Source: Actinomycetota bacterium
GTDB taxonomy: Bacteria; Actinomycetota; Thermoleophilia; BMS3ABIN01
Direction of reading: 5' to 3'
Length of the DNA stretch: 64,000 nt
Assembly: GCA_016235065.1 (NCBI GenBank)
Contig: JACRMB010000002.1
Span: 1 to 64,000 of the forward strand
Part shown: in pieces, positions 1-9,297 of the stretch
Numbering within the stretch: the stretch's first letter is position 1
Layout: each line of letters opens with the position of its first letter
The notes under the pieces: model-generated
Database searches by the model: none
What the model saw: the letters and a program-made list of their open reading frames with translations, nothing else
Told to the model about the DNA's origin: nothing
Position numbers and translations under genes: made by a program

Positions 1-408
1 CTGGTCCACGGAATATCTGTAGAGGAAGACCACACCGAGGAGCACCAGCACGATGCCGATCAGGTTGAACCAGAACTGGGGGCTGGAGATGAAGCGGGGG
101 GATGAAGGCCGTCCCGCATCCGGCGCCGTTTCAGATGAGGCAGTGGCCGGTTCGGCTGGTATCTCAGGTTGGGCTGGTGTATGAACCGGTGCCGGCGGTT
201 CCTGTGGTTCTACCGGTGTGACGTCTCGTATCAGTCCTGCAGACTCAGGCCGTCTGGTCTCAGACGCTGGTTCTGCCCCGGCCGCCTTCTCCAGGCGCGG
301 CTCCTCGAGTTTCTCGCTGATCATCCAGAGCGCGAGTCTTATGTCATCGAGGTCTTCCTCGATCTTGCCCAGACGCTCATTGATGGAATCTTCGTCTGCA
401 GAGCTCAT
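1..408 (-). CDS. DUF2339-type membrane protein, N-terminal part
   Basis: This frame starts at an ATG at 408 behind a GGGGGAG ribosome site and runs off the left edge, so only the first 136 residues are visible. The N-terminus is an acidic coiled-coil-like stretch (ERLGKIEEDLDDIRLALWM), followed by a Pro/Ala/Glu-rich linker. Near residue 115 a membrane segment begins (FWFNLIGIVLVLLGVVFLYR) and leads into YSVDQ. A leading coiled coil, a Pro-rich linker and then the first of many helices ending in a Y/A-VDQ motif is the usual start of DUF2339 multipass proteins. The function of that family is unknown. The assignment rests on this short fragment, and another polytopic family is possible. Confidence 0.6.
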   Translation of the reverse strand, partial: MSSADEDSINERLGKIEEDLDDIRLALWMISEKLEEPRLEKAAGAEPASETRRPESAGLIRDVTPVEPQEPPAPVHTPAQPEIPAEPATASSETAPDAGRPSSPRFISSPQFWFNLIGIVLVLLGVVFLYRYSVDQ

Positions 409-506
409 TACTCCCCCGATGCAGAGCGGCTTGATATTGCGTCAATTTCGGCTTTGTAGTCAAAAACATTAGCAGCTGGAAGAGGCAGAAACCAGCTCTG
501 AACGCG

Positions 507-540
507 AAAAAAGGAGGGCGGCCCTTCGGGCCGCCCTCCC
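507..540 (-). terminator. Rho-independent terminator of the rubrerythrin-like gene
   Basis: A 12-bp GC-rich stem (GGAGGGCGGCCC with its complement, 513-539) has a 3-nt loop and is followed on the minus strand by six T residues (507-512). It lies about 30 bases past the stop codon of the minus-strand gene ending at 570. It also faces away from the partial gene that starts at 408. Confidence 0.85.
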
Positions 541-569
541 ATACTCCCTGTCTTCTTCAAGGATCTTTC

Positions 570-956
570 CTAGAAGTACCTGTCGAGCAGATTCTGAAGC
601 ATCGCCGCATGGCGCGCCTCATCGTGCGCGGCGGTGTCGAAGAACGATGCTATCTCCTTCTTGCCGTCCGCGTCGGCAACCCTCATGCCATCGTGCTTGC
701 CGTCGACGGCTTCCTTCTCTCCGGCGAGCATCTTCTCGATCTCGCCCTTGAGATCGCCGATGTTCCCCGCCAGGTATTTGAAGCGCGAACCATGGCCTGC
801 CTCGTCCATGGCAATGCTTCTCAAAGTCTGTGCCACCTCGGTCCTGCCTTCGTTGTCAGCCTTGAGGGCCATCGCCAGGTACTGGATCACTTCCCAGGTC
901 TCACCCTTGATCTCGGTCGCCATGCATTCTTCTGTCGTTGCGGTGGTCTCAGCCAT
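570..956 (-). CDS. Rubrerythrin-like ferritin-fold diiron protein
   Basis: This 128-residue protein has the two-half ferritin-like pattern of the rubrerythrin group. The first helix pair carries E residues in EIKGETWEVIQYLAMAL and EAGHGSRF. The second pair carries EIASFFDTAAHDEARHA, giving repeated E...ExxH-type diiron ligands. The C-terminal rubredoxin domain of classical rubrerythrin is absent, so this is the short ferritin-like form. Such proteins usually reduce peroxide or handle iron in the cytoplasm of anaerobes. The start is an ATG with GGGAG upstream. The gene sits next to an Rrf2 regulator read in the same direction, which may sense iron-sulfur or redox state; the regulatory link is inference. 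Confidence 0.75.
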   Translation of the reverse strand: MAETTATTEECMATEIKGETWEVIQYLAMALKADNEGRTEVAQTLRSIAMDEAGHGSRFKYLAGNIGDLKGEIEKMLAGEKEAVDGKHDGMRVADADGKKEIASFFDTAAHDEARHAAMLQNLLDRYF

Positions 957-1094
957 TTGCTTCTCCCTTCACTGGATCTTTTTTGATTTTATTTAAGGCT
1001 CGGCATTCAGCCGTCCGCTATGGGCACGATATTTAATACCCCCTAAAACAAGACTATAAACATCCACTTTAAGGGATTGCCCCGGCTTGCGTGC

Positions 1095-1550
1095 CTACAT
1101 TTTCCCGGCGTGCCGGGAATCGAAACTCGATGCGCTGGTTCTGGCGAACAAGGCTGCTTCATTCTGGGCCAGCTGGGCGAAATTAACACTCGCAAACATA
1201 TTCGCGAGTGTTTTGCCGATATGTTCCAGCTCTTCGTGGACGCCGCAGTATTTTTCCCGAGGGCATTCGCCAGGCCTGATAAAACAGCTGTTCAGGGCGA
1301 CCGGTCCCTCGATCGCCTCGATGACATCAAGAAGGGTTATATCCTCCGGGGCTCTGGAAAGCGTTATCCCGCCGCCGACACCCCTGTGGGTCGTCACGAT
1401 CTCCGCCTGGGCCAGCTTCTGGACGATCTTGGCGAGATACTCTTTTGGCACATACTGAGCCCGGGCGATCTCCTGGATCCTTGCCTGGGGATTGGCGGCA
1501 AGGTAGATGACAGCGCGCATGGCGTAATCGGCTTGTCTGGTCAGCTGCAT
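1095..1550 (-). CDS. Rrf2-family transcriptional regulator
   Basis: The N-terminus (MQLTRQADYAMRAVIYLA) is the standard start of the Rrf2 winged-helix domain. The wing and recognition region follow (VPKEYLAKIVQKLAQAEIV, then THRGVGGG). A cysteine cluster NSCFIRPGECPREKYCGVH matches the three-Cys Fe-S ligand arrangement of IscR/NsrR-like members, so the protein probably senses Fe-S or redox status. I chose the ATG at 1550, preceded by GAGG, because Rrf2 proteins normally begin at this motif; an upstream in-frame GTG at 1574 would add eight residues. It lies 138 bases upstream of the rubrerythrin-like gene on the same strand. Confidence 0.85.
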   Translation of the reverse strand: MQLTRQADYAMRAVIYLAANPQARIQEIARAQYVPKEYLAKIVQKLAQAEIVTTHRGVGGGITLSRAPEDITLLDVIEAIEGPVALNSCFIRPGECPREKYCGVHEELEHIGKTLANMFASVNFAQLAQNEAALFARTSASSFDSRHAGKM

Positions 1551-1586
1551 TCTGCCTCGATTCTTCGGATTCACGAAAGCGGATAA

Positions 1587-1592
1587 ATTATA
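1587..1592 (-). promoter_or_regulatory. Likely -10 box of the Rrf2 gene
   Basis: The minus strand reads a perfect TATAAT about 37 bases upstream of the ATG at 1550. The region around it is AT-rich and contains two ATAATT half-repeats flanking GCGGGT, a possible operator for autoregulation. No convincing -35 box is seen at 17 bp, which would fit an activator-dependent or weak promoter. Confidence 0.4.
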
Positions 1593-1760
1593 CCCGCAAT
1601 TATGACATTGTAATCGCGAAGGCTCATGGCGTGAGATTTATCGGCGCCGGCTGGTTAACGGCGCCAGCTCGCGCAGGTTTTCGCCATGAAGATGTTAGCC
1701 ATATGGAAATTTGAGGGATAAAAAACCGCTGCATTAACAAATCATCTTCCAGGAGGGACG

Positions 1761-3467
1761 ATGTCCGGGACCACGTCTGAACGCAAGCCGTCACTGGCCG
1801 GACTGTCAGTCGTCGTGACGATGTTGGCCGTACTGTGCCTGGCCGCGGGTTGCGGTGACGAAGCCGGCAGGAACGGTACGGTATCCGGGGATGAGACCTC
1901 AGCCGTATCGCCGAGGAAAGCCGACGTCATCGTATTCATCCGCGCCGGCGAGGTCTGGGCGATAAATCCGGAAAACGGAATCGAGCGTCAGGTCACCAGC
2001 GACGGCAGCATCAAGAGCTGGCCGCGCCTGTCGCCGGACGGCGCCCAGATCCTCTACCAGGTGTCGCCGGGTGGCGACGGCCGCTTCAGCGATATCTGGC
2101 GAGTCGGCCTCGCGGAGGGCAGCACGCCCGATTGCATCCGTGAGAGTGGTGGTTTTCCTGCCTGGTCCACCGACGGCAAGTCCATCGCCTTTGTGCGGAA
2201 GAGTCCGGCCCACGATAACCAGCAGACCGACGACATCGCTGTGATCAGTGCGGACGATCCTGGCGGCGCCGAGCAGATCCTTACCGATCATAAGAATGTG
2301 GTCGACAGCGGCGGTCCCCTGGCGGTCCAGAACCTCGAGTACTCGCCCGATGGCGGCAAATATATCTATTTCATGCGGGGCCGGCGCTCGGATTCGCGCT
2401 GGCTGGCGCGGGTGGAAGTGGCGACGAAGCAGGAGGAAGACCTGCTGGCTCCGCCAGGATCTATGCCGGAAGCCCTCGCCGACGGCGGCTTCAGCCTGTT
2501 CAATGTGAGCCAGATGGAAGGGCGCCGGGCGCTCATATCCCGGGGCGGCCTGACCGCCGGCGACTTCCAGCAGAACCAGATGATCTATATCAGGTTCCTG
2601 GAGCCACCGCTCGATGACAGCCTCATCGAGGACTCAGCCGGGAGCATCAATCCCAGCCTCAAACCGGACAACACCCGCTTCGCCTACGAGAACGCCGGTG
2701 TTATCTACAAGCATAACCTCGCCGGCGGCCCTGGCATCGAAAAGATCGCTGATGGCAGCATGCCGGACTGGGGTATGTCGGCAGTCGGCCCCGGATTCGA
2801 CGATGACGGCGATACCCTTACGACCGGGACGACCACATCGACGACCGGTACAGGCACTACCACCAGCGATAATAGCGGCGAAAACGGCTCTGGAGGAACA
2901 CATCCCTGCGCCGACGGGCCACGCAACGACGACTACATCCGCAACGGTGATTTCGAGTTGGGCCTCGCCGACTGGCAGGTCGTCGATATAAAGAAGAAGG
3001 GAGTGAACCGGGTCGAGGTAACGGATGATCCGGATTGCGGCACGGTGCTGACCTTCACCCGCGCGAACTCGGGCAATGACGGCGGCATGTCGGCAGTGGC
3101 CCAGGACCTCGATGTGAAGGTAGATGACCTCAGAAAACTGAGCCTGCGGCTGGTGACTTCCATCGAAAGTCAGGACCTTTCGGGGGATGGCTGGTACGGC
3201 GGCGAGTCTCCGGCATTCGTCACGGTTGAATACACCACAATCGAAGGAGTTGCAAAAACCTGGTCGCATGGCCTTGTGATCAGCGGCCCGGTGAACTATC
3301 CAGACCGCGACCAGATAATTCCCGCCAGGCAGTGGTTAACCTGGGACAGCCCCGACCTTATGGCCGAGCTTCCCGGCGTCGACCGTATCACGAAAATCAC
3401 CATAGGCGGCAGCGGCTGGGATTTCCAGAGTCGGATCGGCCGGGTCTGGCTTCGGGGTAAGCACTAA
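1761..3467 (+). CDS. Secreted lipoprotein with TolB-like beta-propeller and C-terminal binding domain
   Basis: The 568-residue product begins with a signal peptide ending in a lipobox (CLAAGC near residue 31), so it should be lipid-anchored outside the membrane. Residues about 50-340 carry repeated blades of the SPDG type (SPDGAQILYQ, STDGKSIAFV, SPDGGKYIYF), as in the TolB/WD40-like PD40 family. A Thr/Gly-rich linker (TTGTTTSTTGTGTTTSD) separates this from a C-terminal domain. That domain opens with YIRNGDFELGLADWQV, a typical start of jelly-roll carbohydrate-binding modules. The ATG follows AGGAGG. It stands alone and converges on the nuo operon. The ligand is unknown. Confidence 0.75.
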   Translation: MSGTTSERKPSLAGLSVVVTMLAVLCLAAGCGDEAGRNGTVSGDETSAVSPRKADVIVFIRAGEVWAINPENGIERQVTSDGSIKSWPRLSPDGAQILYQVSPGGDGRFSDIWRVGLAEGSTPDCIRESGGFPAWSTDGKSIAFVRKSPAHDNQQTDDIAVISADDPGGAEQILTDHKNVVDSGGPLAVQNLEYSPDGGKYIYFMRGRRSDSRWLARVEVATKQEEDLLAPPGSMPEALADGGFSLFNVSQMEGRRALISRGGLTAGDFQQNQMIYIRFLEPPLDDSLIEDSAGSINPSLKPDNTRFAYENAGVIYKHNLAGGPGIEKIADGSMPDWGMSAVGPGFDDDGDTLTTGTTTSTTGTGTTTSDNSGENGSGGTHPCADGPRNDDYIRNGDFELGLADWQVVDIKKKGVNRVEVTDDPDCGTVLTFTRANSGNDGGMSAVAQDLDVKVDDLRKLSLRLVTSIESQDLSGDGWYGGESPAFVTVEYTTIEGVAKTWSHGLVISGPVNYPDRDQIIPARQWLTWDSPDLMAELPGVDRITKITIGGSGWDFQSRIGRVWLRGKH

Positions 3468-3479
3468 AAATGATTCTGG

Positions 3480-3497
3480 AGGCGGGGACGGCCGCCT
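3480..3497 (-). terminator. Possible terminator of the nuo operon
   Basis: A 6-bp stem (AGGCGG/CCGCCT, loop GGACGG) lies between the convergent beta-propeller gene and nuoN. On the minus strand a T5 run follows after about ten bases, so the spacing to the U-tract is longer than ideal and the call is weak. Confidence 0.4.
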
Positions 3498-3520
3498 GAC
3501 TGAACAGGTTTGCGGCTCTC

Positions 3521-4984
3521 CTAGTTCCCCAGCAGCTTCTGCACAGCGTCCTGGGCGGCGTTCAGTACCGGCGAAGGCAATACTCCAAGTAGCAGCACGC
3601 CGGCTGCCGCCAGCCCGATTCCCAGGCTGAGATCCCACGACCTGCCGTCCACCTTTTCCGACGCAGCCTCTCCAGGTTCACGCATGTACATGTACACGAT
3701 CACCCGCAGGTAGAAGAAGGCCGAGACCAGGCTGAACAGCGCGCCCACTACCGCAAGCCAGGGTAAGCCAGCGTCGACCACGGCCGAGAATAGATAGAAC
3801 TTGGCCAGGAAGCCGGCGGTCGGTGGCACTCCGGTGAGCGACAGCATGAACAGGGCCATCACTCCCGCGGCCCAGGGGAAGCGCTTGCCCATCCCCGCGA
3901 TCTCATCGAGGCTGTCAGTGAAATTCTCGCTGTTGTTGGAGAGGTGCACCAGCACTGCGAAAGCGCCCATATTCATGAAGGCATAGGCCGCCAGGTAGAA
4001 AAGTATCGAAGACATGCCCAGGTTACGGCCGCTGTCTCCCGTAGCGACCACCGCCAGCAGCAGGTAGCCCACGTGGCCGATGCTGGAAAAGGCCAGCATC
4101 CGCTTGAGGTCCTTCTGGACCAGCGCCATGGTGGAACCGACGACCATGGTCGCTATGGACAGCGCCATCATCAGTGGCACCCAGATCTCGCTCTGGCTTC
4201 CCAGGATCATCGTGAAGAATTTTAGTATCGCGGCGAAGCCGGCGATCTTGGGGCCTACCGACAGGAAGGCGGCCGCCGGCGTTGGCGAACCCTGGTAGAC
4301 GTCCGGCGCCCAGTTGTGGAAGGGCGCGGCGCTGACCTTGAAGGCGAAGCCGGCCAGTATCAGCACCACGGCTATCACCAGAGGCGCCTGGGGGACCGGT
4401 CCCAGGTTGATGGCGTCGCTTATCGCCTCATAGTTTGTTGAGCCGGTGAGCCCGTAGAGGATGGCAACTCCGAACAGCAGGAAGTTTGAGGCGAAGGCTC
4501 CCGTCAGGAAATATTTCATCGCCGCCTCTATCGAGCGCTCCTCGTAGCGGAAGAAGCCTGCCAGCAGGTATGAGGACAGAGCCATCAGCTCCAGCCCGAC
4601 GAAGAAGGTGATCAGGTCGATAGCCTCGGCCATGACGATCATGCCGATGGTGGTGAATAGAATCAGCGCGTAATAATCGCCCAGCAGGCGCTGTTTTTTA
4701 TGCAGATGCTTCTCCGAGATGAGCATCGCCAGCGTCGCCACGCCGAGCAGCAGGATCTTGAAGAAGACCGAATATTTGTCGAGGGCGATGCTGTTGTTGA
4801 AAGCGGTGTACTCATCGCCGCTGGCGAGCCAGGTGGAGAGGGCCGCAGTTATGCAGGCGAATATGCCGAGCCAGCTGAGGCCGCGCCGGCCTTCTTCCGG
4901 CAGAAGGGGATCCACCAGCAGGATCACCACTGCCGTGACGATCAGCATCAGTTCAGGCATGATGGAGAGCAGGTCTTCAGTCAT
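3521..4984 (-). CDS. nuoN: NADH-quinone oxidoreductase subunit N
   Basis: The 487-residue polytopic protein matches the length of NuoN (485 in E. coli). It shows the antiporter-like core: an Asp/Glu-containing helix ITFFVGLELMALSSYLLAGF, the broken-helix region VSAAPFHNWAPDVYQGSPTP with its conserved Lys/Pro context, and ALVQKDLKRMLAFSSIGHVG. NuoN is one of three proton-pumping membrane subunits of complex I. It is the last gene of the operon and its ATG lies one base downstream of the nuoM stop codon, indicating translational coupling. Confidence 0.95.
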   Translation of the reverse strand: MTEDLLSIMPELMLIVTAVVILLVDPLLPEEGRRGLSWLGIFACITAALSTWLASGDEYTAFNNSIALDKYSVFFKILLLGVATLAMLISEKHLHKKQRLLGDYYALILFTTIGMIVMAEAIDLITFFVGLELMALSSYLLAGFFRYEERSIEAAMKYFLTGAFASNFLLFGVAILYGLTGSTNYEAISDAINLGPVPQAPLVIAVVLILAGFAFKVSAAPFHNWAPDVYQGSPTPAAAFLSVGPKIAGFAAILKFFTMILGSQSEIWVPLMMALSIATMVVGSTMALVQKDLKRMLAFSSIGHVGYLLLAVVATGDSGRNLGMSSILFYLAAYAFMNMGAFAVLVHLSNNSENFTDSLDEIAGMGKRFPWAAGVMALFMLSLTGVPPTAGFLAKFYLFSAVVDAGLPWLAVVGALFSLVSAFFYLRVIVYMYMREPGEAASEKVDGRSWDLSLGIGLAAAGVLLLGVLPSPVLNAAQDAVQKLLGN

Positions 4985-6547
4985 CTAGAACAGCCCTCCC
5001 AGGGAAGCGAAGATCCTCTCGACGGCATTGCCGCTTTCGGCCATGTAAGGGGCCATCTTCTCAGTCAGCCTCGCGGCCGGTGGCTGGATCAGCTCCAGGA
5101 AAGTGTTGGGATAGACGCCCGCCCAGATCGCCAGGAAGCCCAGCGGCAGCAGGCAGACGATCTCACGCAGGGAGTAGTCGGGCAGCTTGTACCATTTCTC
5201 GTCGCGCAGCTTTGTGAACATCACCCGCTGGAACATCCAGAGCAGGTAGGCTGCCGCCAGGATGATTCCGAGCGATGCGATCGCAGCCAGCACCTTGCTG
5301 TAGGTGAACAGGCCGACCAGGCTGAGGAACTCGCCCACGAATCCCGAGAGGCCGGGGAGTCCCAGCGAGGCCAGGGTGAAGAACAGCAGGAAGCCGGCCA
5401 TGACCGGGAATGGGCCCGCGAGCCCACCCATATCGGCGATCTCCCGTGTATGCAGGCGTTCGTAAAGGAAGCCCACCATAAGGAAGAGGGCGCCGGTGAG
5501 CAGGCCGTGGCTGAACATGACCATGATGCCGCCCTCGATACCGACGAGGTTAAGCGCAAAGATGCCGGCAGTGACGAAGCCCATATGACTGACGCTGGAA
5601 TAGGCGACCAGCTTCTTGAGGTCTTTCTGCGCCAGTGAGACCAGGGCCCCGTAGATGATGGCGATAAGCGACAGCACCAGGATCCAGGGGGCGAAGGTGA
5701 CTACAGCGTCGGGGAACAGCGGGATGCAGAGTCGCAGCATTCCATAGCCGCCCACTTTCAGCAGCACGCCGGCCAGGATGACGCTGCCCGCGGTTGGCGC
5801 TTCCACATGGGCATCCGGGAGCCAGGTATGCAGCGGCCACATGGGCACCTTGACCGCGAAGGCGATAAAGAATGCCAGGAAGGCCCAGAACTGCACCTGG
5901 TACGAGAATACGGCTTTCTCCAGCAGGCCCATGTCGAAGATCGGCGTCGCGTACTGGTTGTCCCGCGCCAGGTAGGCGATTGCGACGATGGCGATCAGCA
6001 TCAGCAGGCTGCCGGCGAAGGTGAACAGGAAGAACTTTACGGCGGCATAGATGCGGCGCGGCCCGCCCCAGACCCCGATGATGAAATACATGGGGATCAG
6101 CATGACTTCCCAGAAGACATAGAAGAGCAGCAGGTCACGGGCGCAGAAGACGCCGATCATGCCGGTCTCGAGGAAGAGGAAGGCGGCGAAGAACTGAAGC
6201 TCCCGTTCCTTGATGTAATTCCATGAGGCCGGGATGATGATCAGCGACAGCAACGTCGTCAGGATGATCATCAGCACGCTGATGCCGTCGACGCCCATCT
6301 GGTAGCTGATGCCCAGGCTGGGTATCCAGGATACCTTCTCGATGAACTGCATGTCGGCGGTATAGCGGTCCAGGTTTGCGACCAGCAGGAGGGACAGCAG
6401 GAAGTTGGCAGCGGTGACCGCGAGCGCCAGGCTCTTGTAGGCCGTGGGCTTGCCGCGCAGGAGCAGCATGACCAGTCCAGCCACAGCGGGCAGGAAGGTC
6501 AGCACCGTCAGTATGGGAAACCCTATCTGTTCCTGAAATCCGTACAT
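4985..6547 (-). CDS. nuoM: NADH-quinone oxidoreductase subunit M
   Basis: This is a 520-residue antiporter-like subunit of complex I. Diagnostic motifs are YVFWEVMLIPMYFIIGVWGG, FAVKVPMWPLHTWLPDAHVE with the pumping Lys and HTWLPDAH signature, and SLAQKDLKKLVAYSSVSHMG. It pumps protons in the membrane arm together with NuoL and NuoN. The gene sits between nuoL (49-base gap) and nuoN (adjacent). The length and motifs agree with the family and nothing is missing. Confidence 0.96.
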   Translation of the reverse strand: MYGFQEQIGFPILTVLTFLPAVAGLVMLLLRGKPTAYKSLALAVTAANFLLSLLLVANLDRYTADMQFIEKVSWIPSLGISYQMGVDGISVLMIILTTLLSLIIIPASWNYIKERELQFFAAFLFLETGMIGVFCARDLLLFYVFWEVMLIPMYFIIGVWGGPRRIYAAVKFFLFTFAGSLLMLIAIVAIAYLARDNQYATPIFDMGLLEKAVFSYQVQFWAFLAFFIAFAVKVPMWPLHTWLPDAHVEAPTAGSVILAGVLLKVGGYGMLRLCIPLFPDAVVTFAPWILVLSLIAIIYGALVSLAQKDLKKLVAYSSVSHMGFVTAGIFALNLVGIEGGIMVMFSHGLLTGALFLMVGFLYERLHTREIADMGGLAGPFPVMAGFLLFFTLASLGLPGLSGFVGEFLSLVGLFTYSKVLAAIASLGIILAAAYLLWMFQRVMFTKLRDEKWYKLPDYSLREIVCLLPLGFLAIWAGVYPNTFLELIQPPAARLTEKMAPYMAESGNAVERIFASLGGLF

Positions 6548-6596
6548 AACCTCAATCGTTTCCTGGATAAAATCTGTTCATTTCCAAAATCTGTTC

Positions 6597-8486
6597 CTAG
6601 ACCGTCAATATCAGGTAGGCGACCAGCAGCGCCAGGAATCCCATGAACATGCTGAACAGGTATGCCTGGATCTTGCCGGACTGCGCCGGTTTAAGCACCA
6701 TGCCGAAGCCGCGGAAGAACCTCGCGGCGCCGTTGACGAAACCGTCGATGACCGCCACGTCCACCCAGCGCCAGAGCCCGCGTCCCAGGGCCATGACCGG
6801 GTTGATGACCGCAGCGAAGTAAAATTCGTCGATCCAGTATTTGTTGAGCGCCGCCTTGTAGAGGAAGCCGGCGCGCGCTCCCGCTTTCGCCGGCAGGTCA
6901 TCCGGCCGCTTGATATAGAACTGCCACGCGAGCAGGATGCCGGCGATGCCGATCAGCGCCGATAGCGCCATCAGGGCGAGGTCCACAGCTCCGAAAGCGT
7001 GGGGGGCGATGCCGGCGGCCTCGAATACCGGTTCCAGGAATCTGTCTATGTGACCGTCTTCTGGCGGCAGGCCCAGAGCCAGCCCGATCAGGGCAGATGG
7101 AATCGCCAGCAGAATCAGTGGCGTGGTCATGCTCCGAGGCGACTCGTGGGCATGGGCGAACGCCTTCTCATCCCGCGGCTTGCCGTGGAAGGTCATGAAG
7201 ATCAGGCGGAACATGTAGAAAGCGGTCATGAAGGCGACGATGAGGCCTACCGCCCAGAAATACCAGTAGCCATGATTGAATGATCCGGCCAGGATACTGT
7301 CCTTGCTCCAGAAGCCGGCCAGGCCCGGGAATCCCGATATTGCCAGGGCGCCGATGACGAAGGTCCAGTAGGTGATCTTCGTCTTGTTCTTCAGGCCGCC
7401 CATCTTGCGCATGTCCTGCTCGCCGCTGAGAGCGTGGATGACCGAGCCCGAGCAGAGGAACAGCAGGCCCTTGAAGAAACCGTGGGCGACCAGATGGAAC
7501 ATGCCGGCAGCCCAGGCTCCCACGCCCAGCGCCATGAACATGTAACCGAGCTGGCTTACCGTGGAATAGGCGAGTACTTTCTTGATGTCGTTCTGCACCA
7601 GGCCGATCGATGCCGCGAAGATGGCGGTGAACGTTCCCACCAGCGCCACGACGAACATGGCAGTATGCGACTCGGCGAAGAGGGGGTTGGCGCGGGCGAC
7701 CATATAGACGCCGGCGTTGACCATGGTGGCGGCGTGGATCAGCGAGCTGACCGGGGTGGGGCCCTCCATGGCGTCCGGCAGCCAGACGTGCAGCGGGAAC
7801 TGGGCGCTCTTGCCCATGGCTCCCATGAACAGCAGCAGGCAGATGGCGGTCATGGTGCCGCTGCCGATGGCTCCAGCCGAGGCGAAGACGCCGCTGTAAC
7901 TCAGGGTGCCCACGGTCACGAAGATCAGCATGATGCCGAGCCCGAAGCCGAAGTCGCCGACCCGGTTCACGAGGAAGGCTTTGGTGCCGGCATTGGCGGC
8001 GCTCTTCTTCGTATACCAGAAGGAGATCAGCAGGTATGAGCAGAGTCCGACAGCTTCCCAGAACACGTAGAGCATCAGGAAGTTGTTGCCCAGGATCAGC
8101 ATGAACATTGAGAACATGAAAAGGTTGAGGTAAGCGAAGAAGCGGTAATAGCCGCCGTCGCCCTTCATGTAGCCGATGGAATAGACGTGCACCATGAAGC
8201 CGACCGTGGATACGACCAGCAGCATGACCGCGGTCAGCTGGTCCACGAGGAAGCCGATGTCCACCTTGAAGCTGCCGGCGGCGATCCACGAGTAGACCTG
8301 CCAGTGCAGCTCCTCACCGCGCTCCACCTGGACTATCAGGTAGACGGAAAGCAGCCAGGAGACCGCCACGGCGGCCACCGAAAGATAGTGGCTCTTCTCC
8401 TTGAAGAAGCGCTTGCCGAACAGCCCCGTGATGATAAACGAGGCCAGCGGTAACAGCGGTATGAGTAGTACTGCCGCTTTCATCAA
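6597..8486 (-). CDS. nuoL: NADH-quinone oxidoreductase subunit L
   Basis: The 629-residue product is the largest antiporter-like subunit. It has the family blocks FWEAVGLCSYLLISFWY, KSAQFPLHVWLPDAMEGPTP and LVQNDIKKVLAYSTVSQLGY. A long C-terminal extension after residue 500 includes an amphipathic region and a final helix, as expected for the lateral helix that braces the membrane arm. It follows nuoK by eight bases. The start is the ATG at 8486. Confidence 0.96.
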   Translation of the reverse strand: MMKAAVLLIPLLPLASFIITGLFGKRFFKEKSHYLSVAAVAVSWLLSVYLIVQVERGEELHWQVYSWIAAGSFKVDIGFLVDQLTAVMLLVVSTVGFMVHVYSIGYMKGDGGYYRFFAYLNLFMFSMFMLILGNNFLMLYVFWEAVGLCSYLLISFWYTKKSAANAGTKAFLVNRVGDFGFGLGIMLIFVTVGTLSYSGVFASAGAIGSGTMTAICLLLFMGAMGKSAQFPLHVWLPDAMEGPTPVSSLIHAATMVNAGVYMVARANPLFAESHTAMFVVALVGTFTAIFAASIGLVQNDIKKVLAYSTVSQLGYMFMALGVGAWAAGMFHLVAHGFFKGLLFLCSGSVIHALSGEQDMRKMGGLKNKTKITYWTFVIGALAISGFPGLAGFWSKDSILAGSFNHGYWYFWAVGLIVAFMTAFYMFRLIFMTFHGKPRDEKAFAHAHESPRSMTTPLILLAIPSALIGLALGLPPEDGHIDRFLEPVFEAAGIAPHAFGAVDLALMALSALIGIAGILLAWQFYIKRPDDLPAKAGARAGFLYKAALNKYWIDEFYFAAVINPVMALGRGLWRWVDVAVIDGFVNGAARFFRGFGMVLKPAQSGKIQAYLFSMFMGFLALLVAYLILTV

Positions 8487-8494
8487 AGCTGCAT

Positions 8495-8803
8495 CTATCC
8501 CTTCATCTCGTCCATGTCGTCAATGGACAGTTTCTCTTTCAGGCGGTACATGGCGATGGCGATAGCCAGGCCGATGGCGGCTTCCGCCGCCGCCAGGGCG
8601 AAGACGAAGAAGACGAACACTTCGCCGCGGCCGCTGCCTGTCGGTGAATAGTTGGAAAAAGCCACCAGGGCGATATTGATCGCGTTCAGCATCAGCTCCA
8701 CGCACATGACCACCATGATCAGGTTGCGCCGCGCCAGCACTCCCCAGGCACCGATGAAGAACAGCGCCATTGAGAGAGCGAGATATTGTTGCAGTGGCGT
8801 CAT
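8495..8803 (-). CDS. nuoK: NADH-quinone oxidoreductase subunit K
   Basis: The 102-residue product has three membrane helices with the buried Glu residues of NuoK ([20 protein letters not shown] and [20 protein letters not shown]). I place the start at the ATG at 8803, which overlaps the TGA of nuoJ in an ATGA junction. A longer frame continues upstream but would run through nuoJ in another frame. The length matches the family (about 100). Confidence 0.95.
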   Translation of the reverse strand: MTPLQQYLALSMALFFIGAWGVLARRNLIMVVMCVELMLNAINIALVAFSNYSPTGSGRGEVFVFFVFALAAAEAAIGLAIAIAMYRLKEKLSIDDMDEMKG

Positions 8804-9297
8804 CACTTCTCCTTCTTGGCCAGGAGCACGGCGCCGACCATGGCGACAAGCAGCGCCAGGGAGACCAGCTCGAAGGGGAAGGCGTATTCGTTGAACAGCA
8901 ACGAGGCGATCTGTTCGTCGCCCGGGTTCTGGGCCTCGCTGGTGGAGTTGTACTCGGCGGTAGCCATCACCACGACCAGGGCCACGGCGGCGACGGCGCA
9001 GATGGGAGCCGCCACCCAGGCCTGCTTGTGAAAATAAAGTTTGATATCGCCGGTCCGGTGGCTGGTGAGCATGATGGCGAAGATGATCAGCACCGAGATG
9101 GCGCCGACGTAGATGAGCACCTGCGCGGCTGCGACCAGTTCGGCGTGGAGCATGACGAAGAGCCCGGCCACGCCGAGGAAACAGCCGACCATCGAGAGGG
9201 CGCTGTAGATAAGCTCCTTGAACAGCACTACACACATCGCCGAAGCGATGATGATGGTCCCGATGATGAGGAAGGCTATCTGGCTGAACTGTGGCAT
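8803..9297 (-). CDS. nuoJ: NADH-quinone oxidoreductase subunit J
   Basis: The 164-residue membrane protein has five predicted helices and the NuoJ signature [20 protein letters not shown], which holds the pi-bulge helix that changes conformation during turnover. The ATG at 9297 overlaps the stop of the preceding subunit (ATGA). It is slightly shorter than E. coli NuoJ (184). Confidence 0.93.
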   Translation of the reverse strand: MPQFSQIAFLIIGTIIIASAMCVVLFKELIYSALSMVGCFLGVAGLFVMLHAELVAAAQVLIYVGAISVLIIFAIMLTSHRTGDIKLYFHKQAWVAAPICAVAAVALVVVMATAEYNSTSEAQNPGDEQIASLLFNEYAFPFELVSLALLVAMVGAVLLAKKEK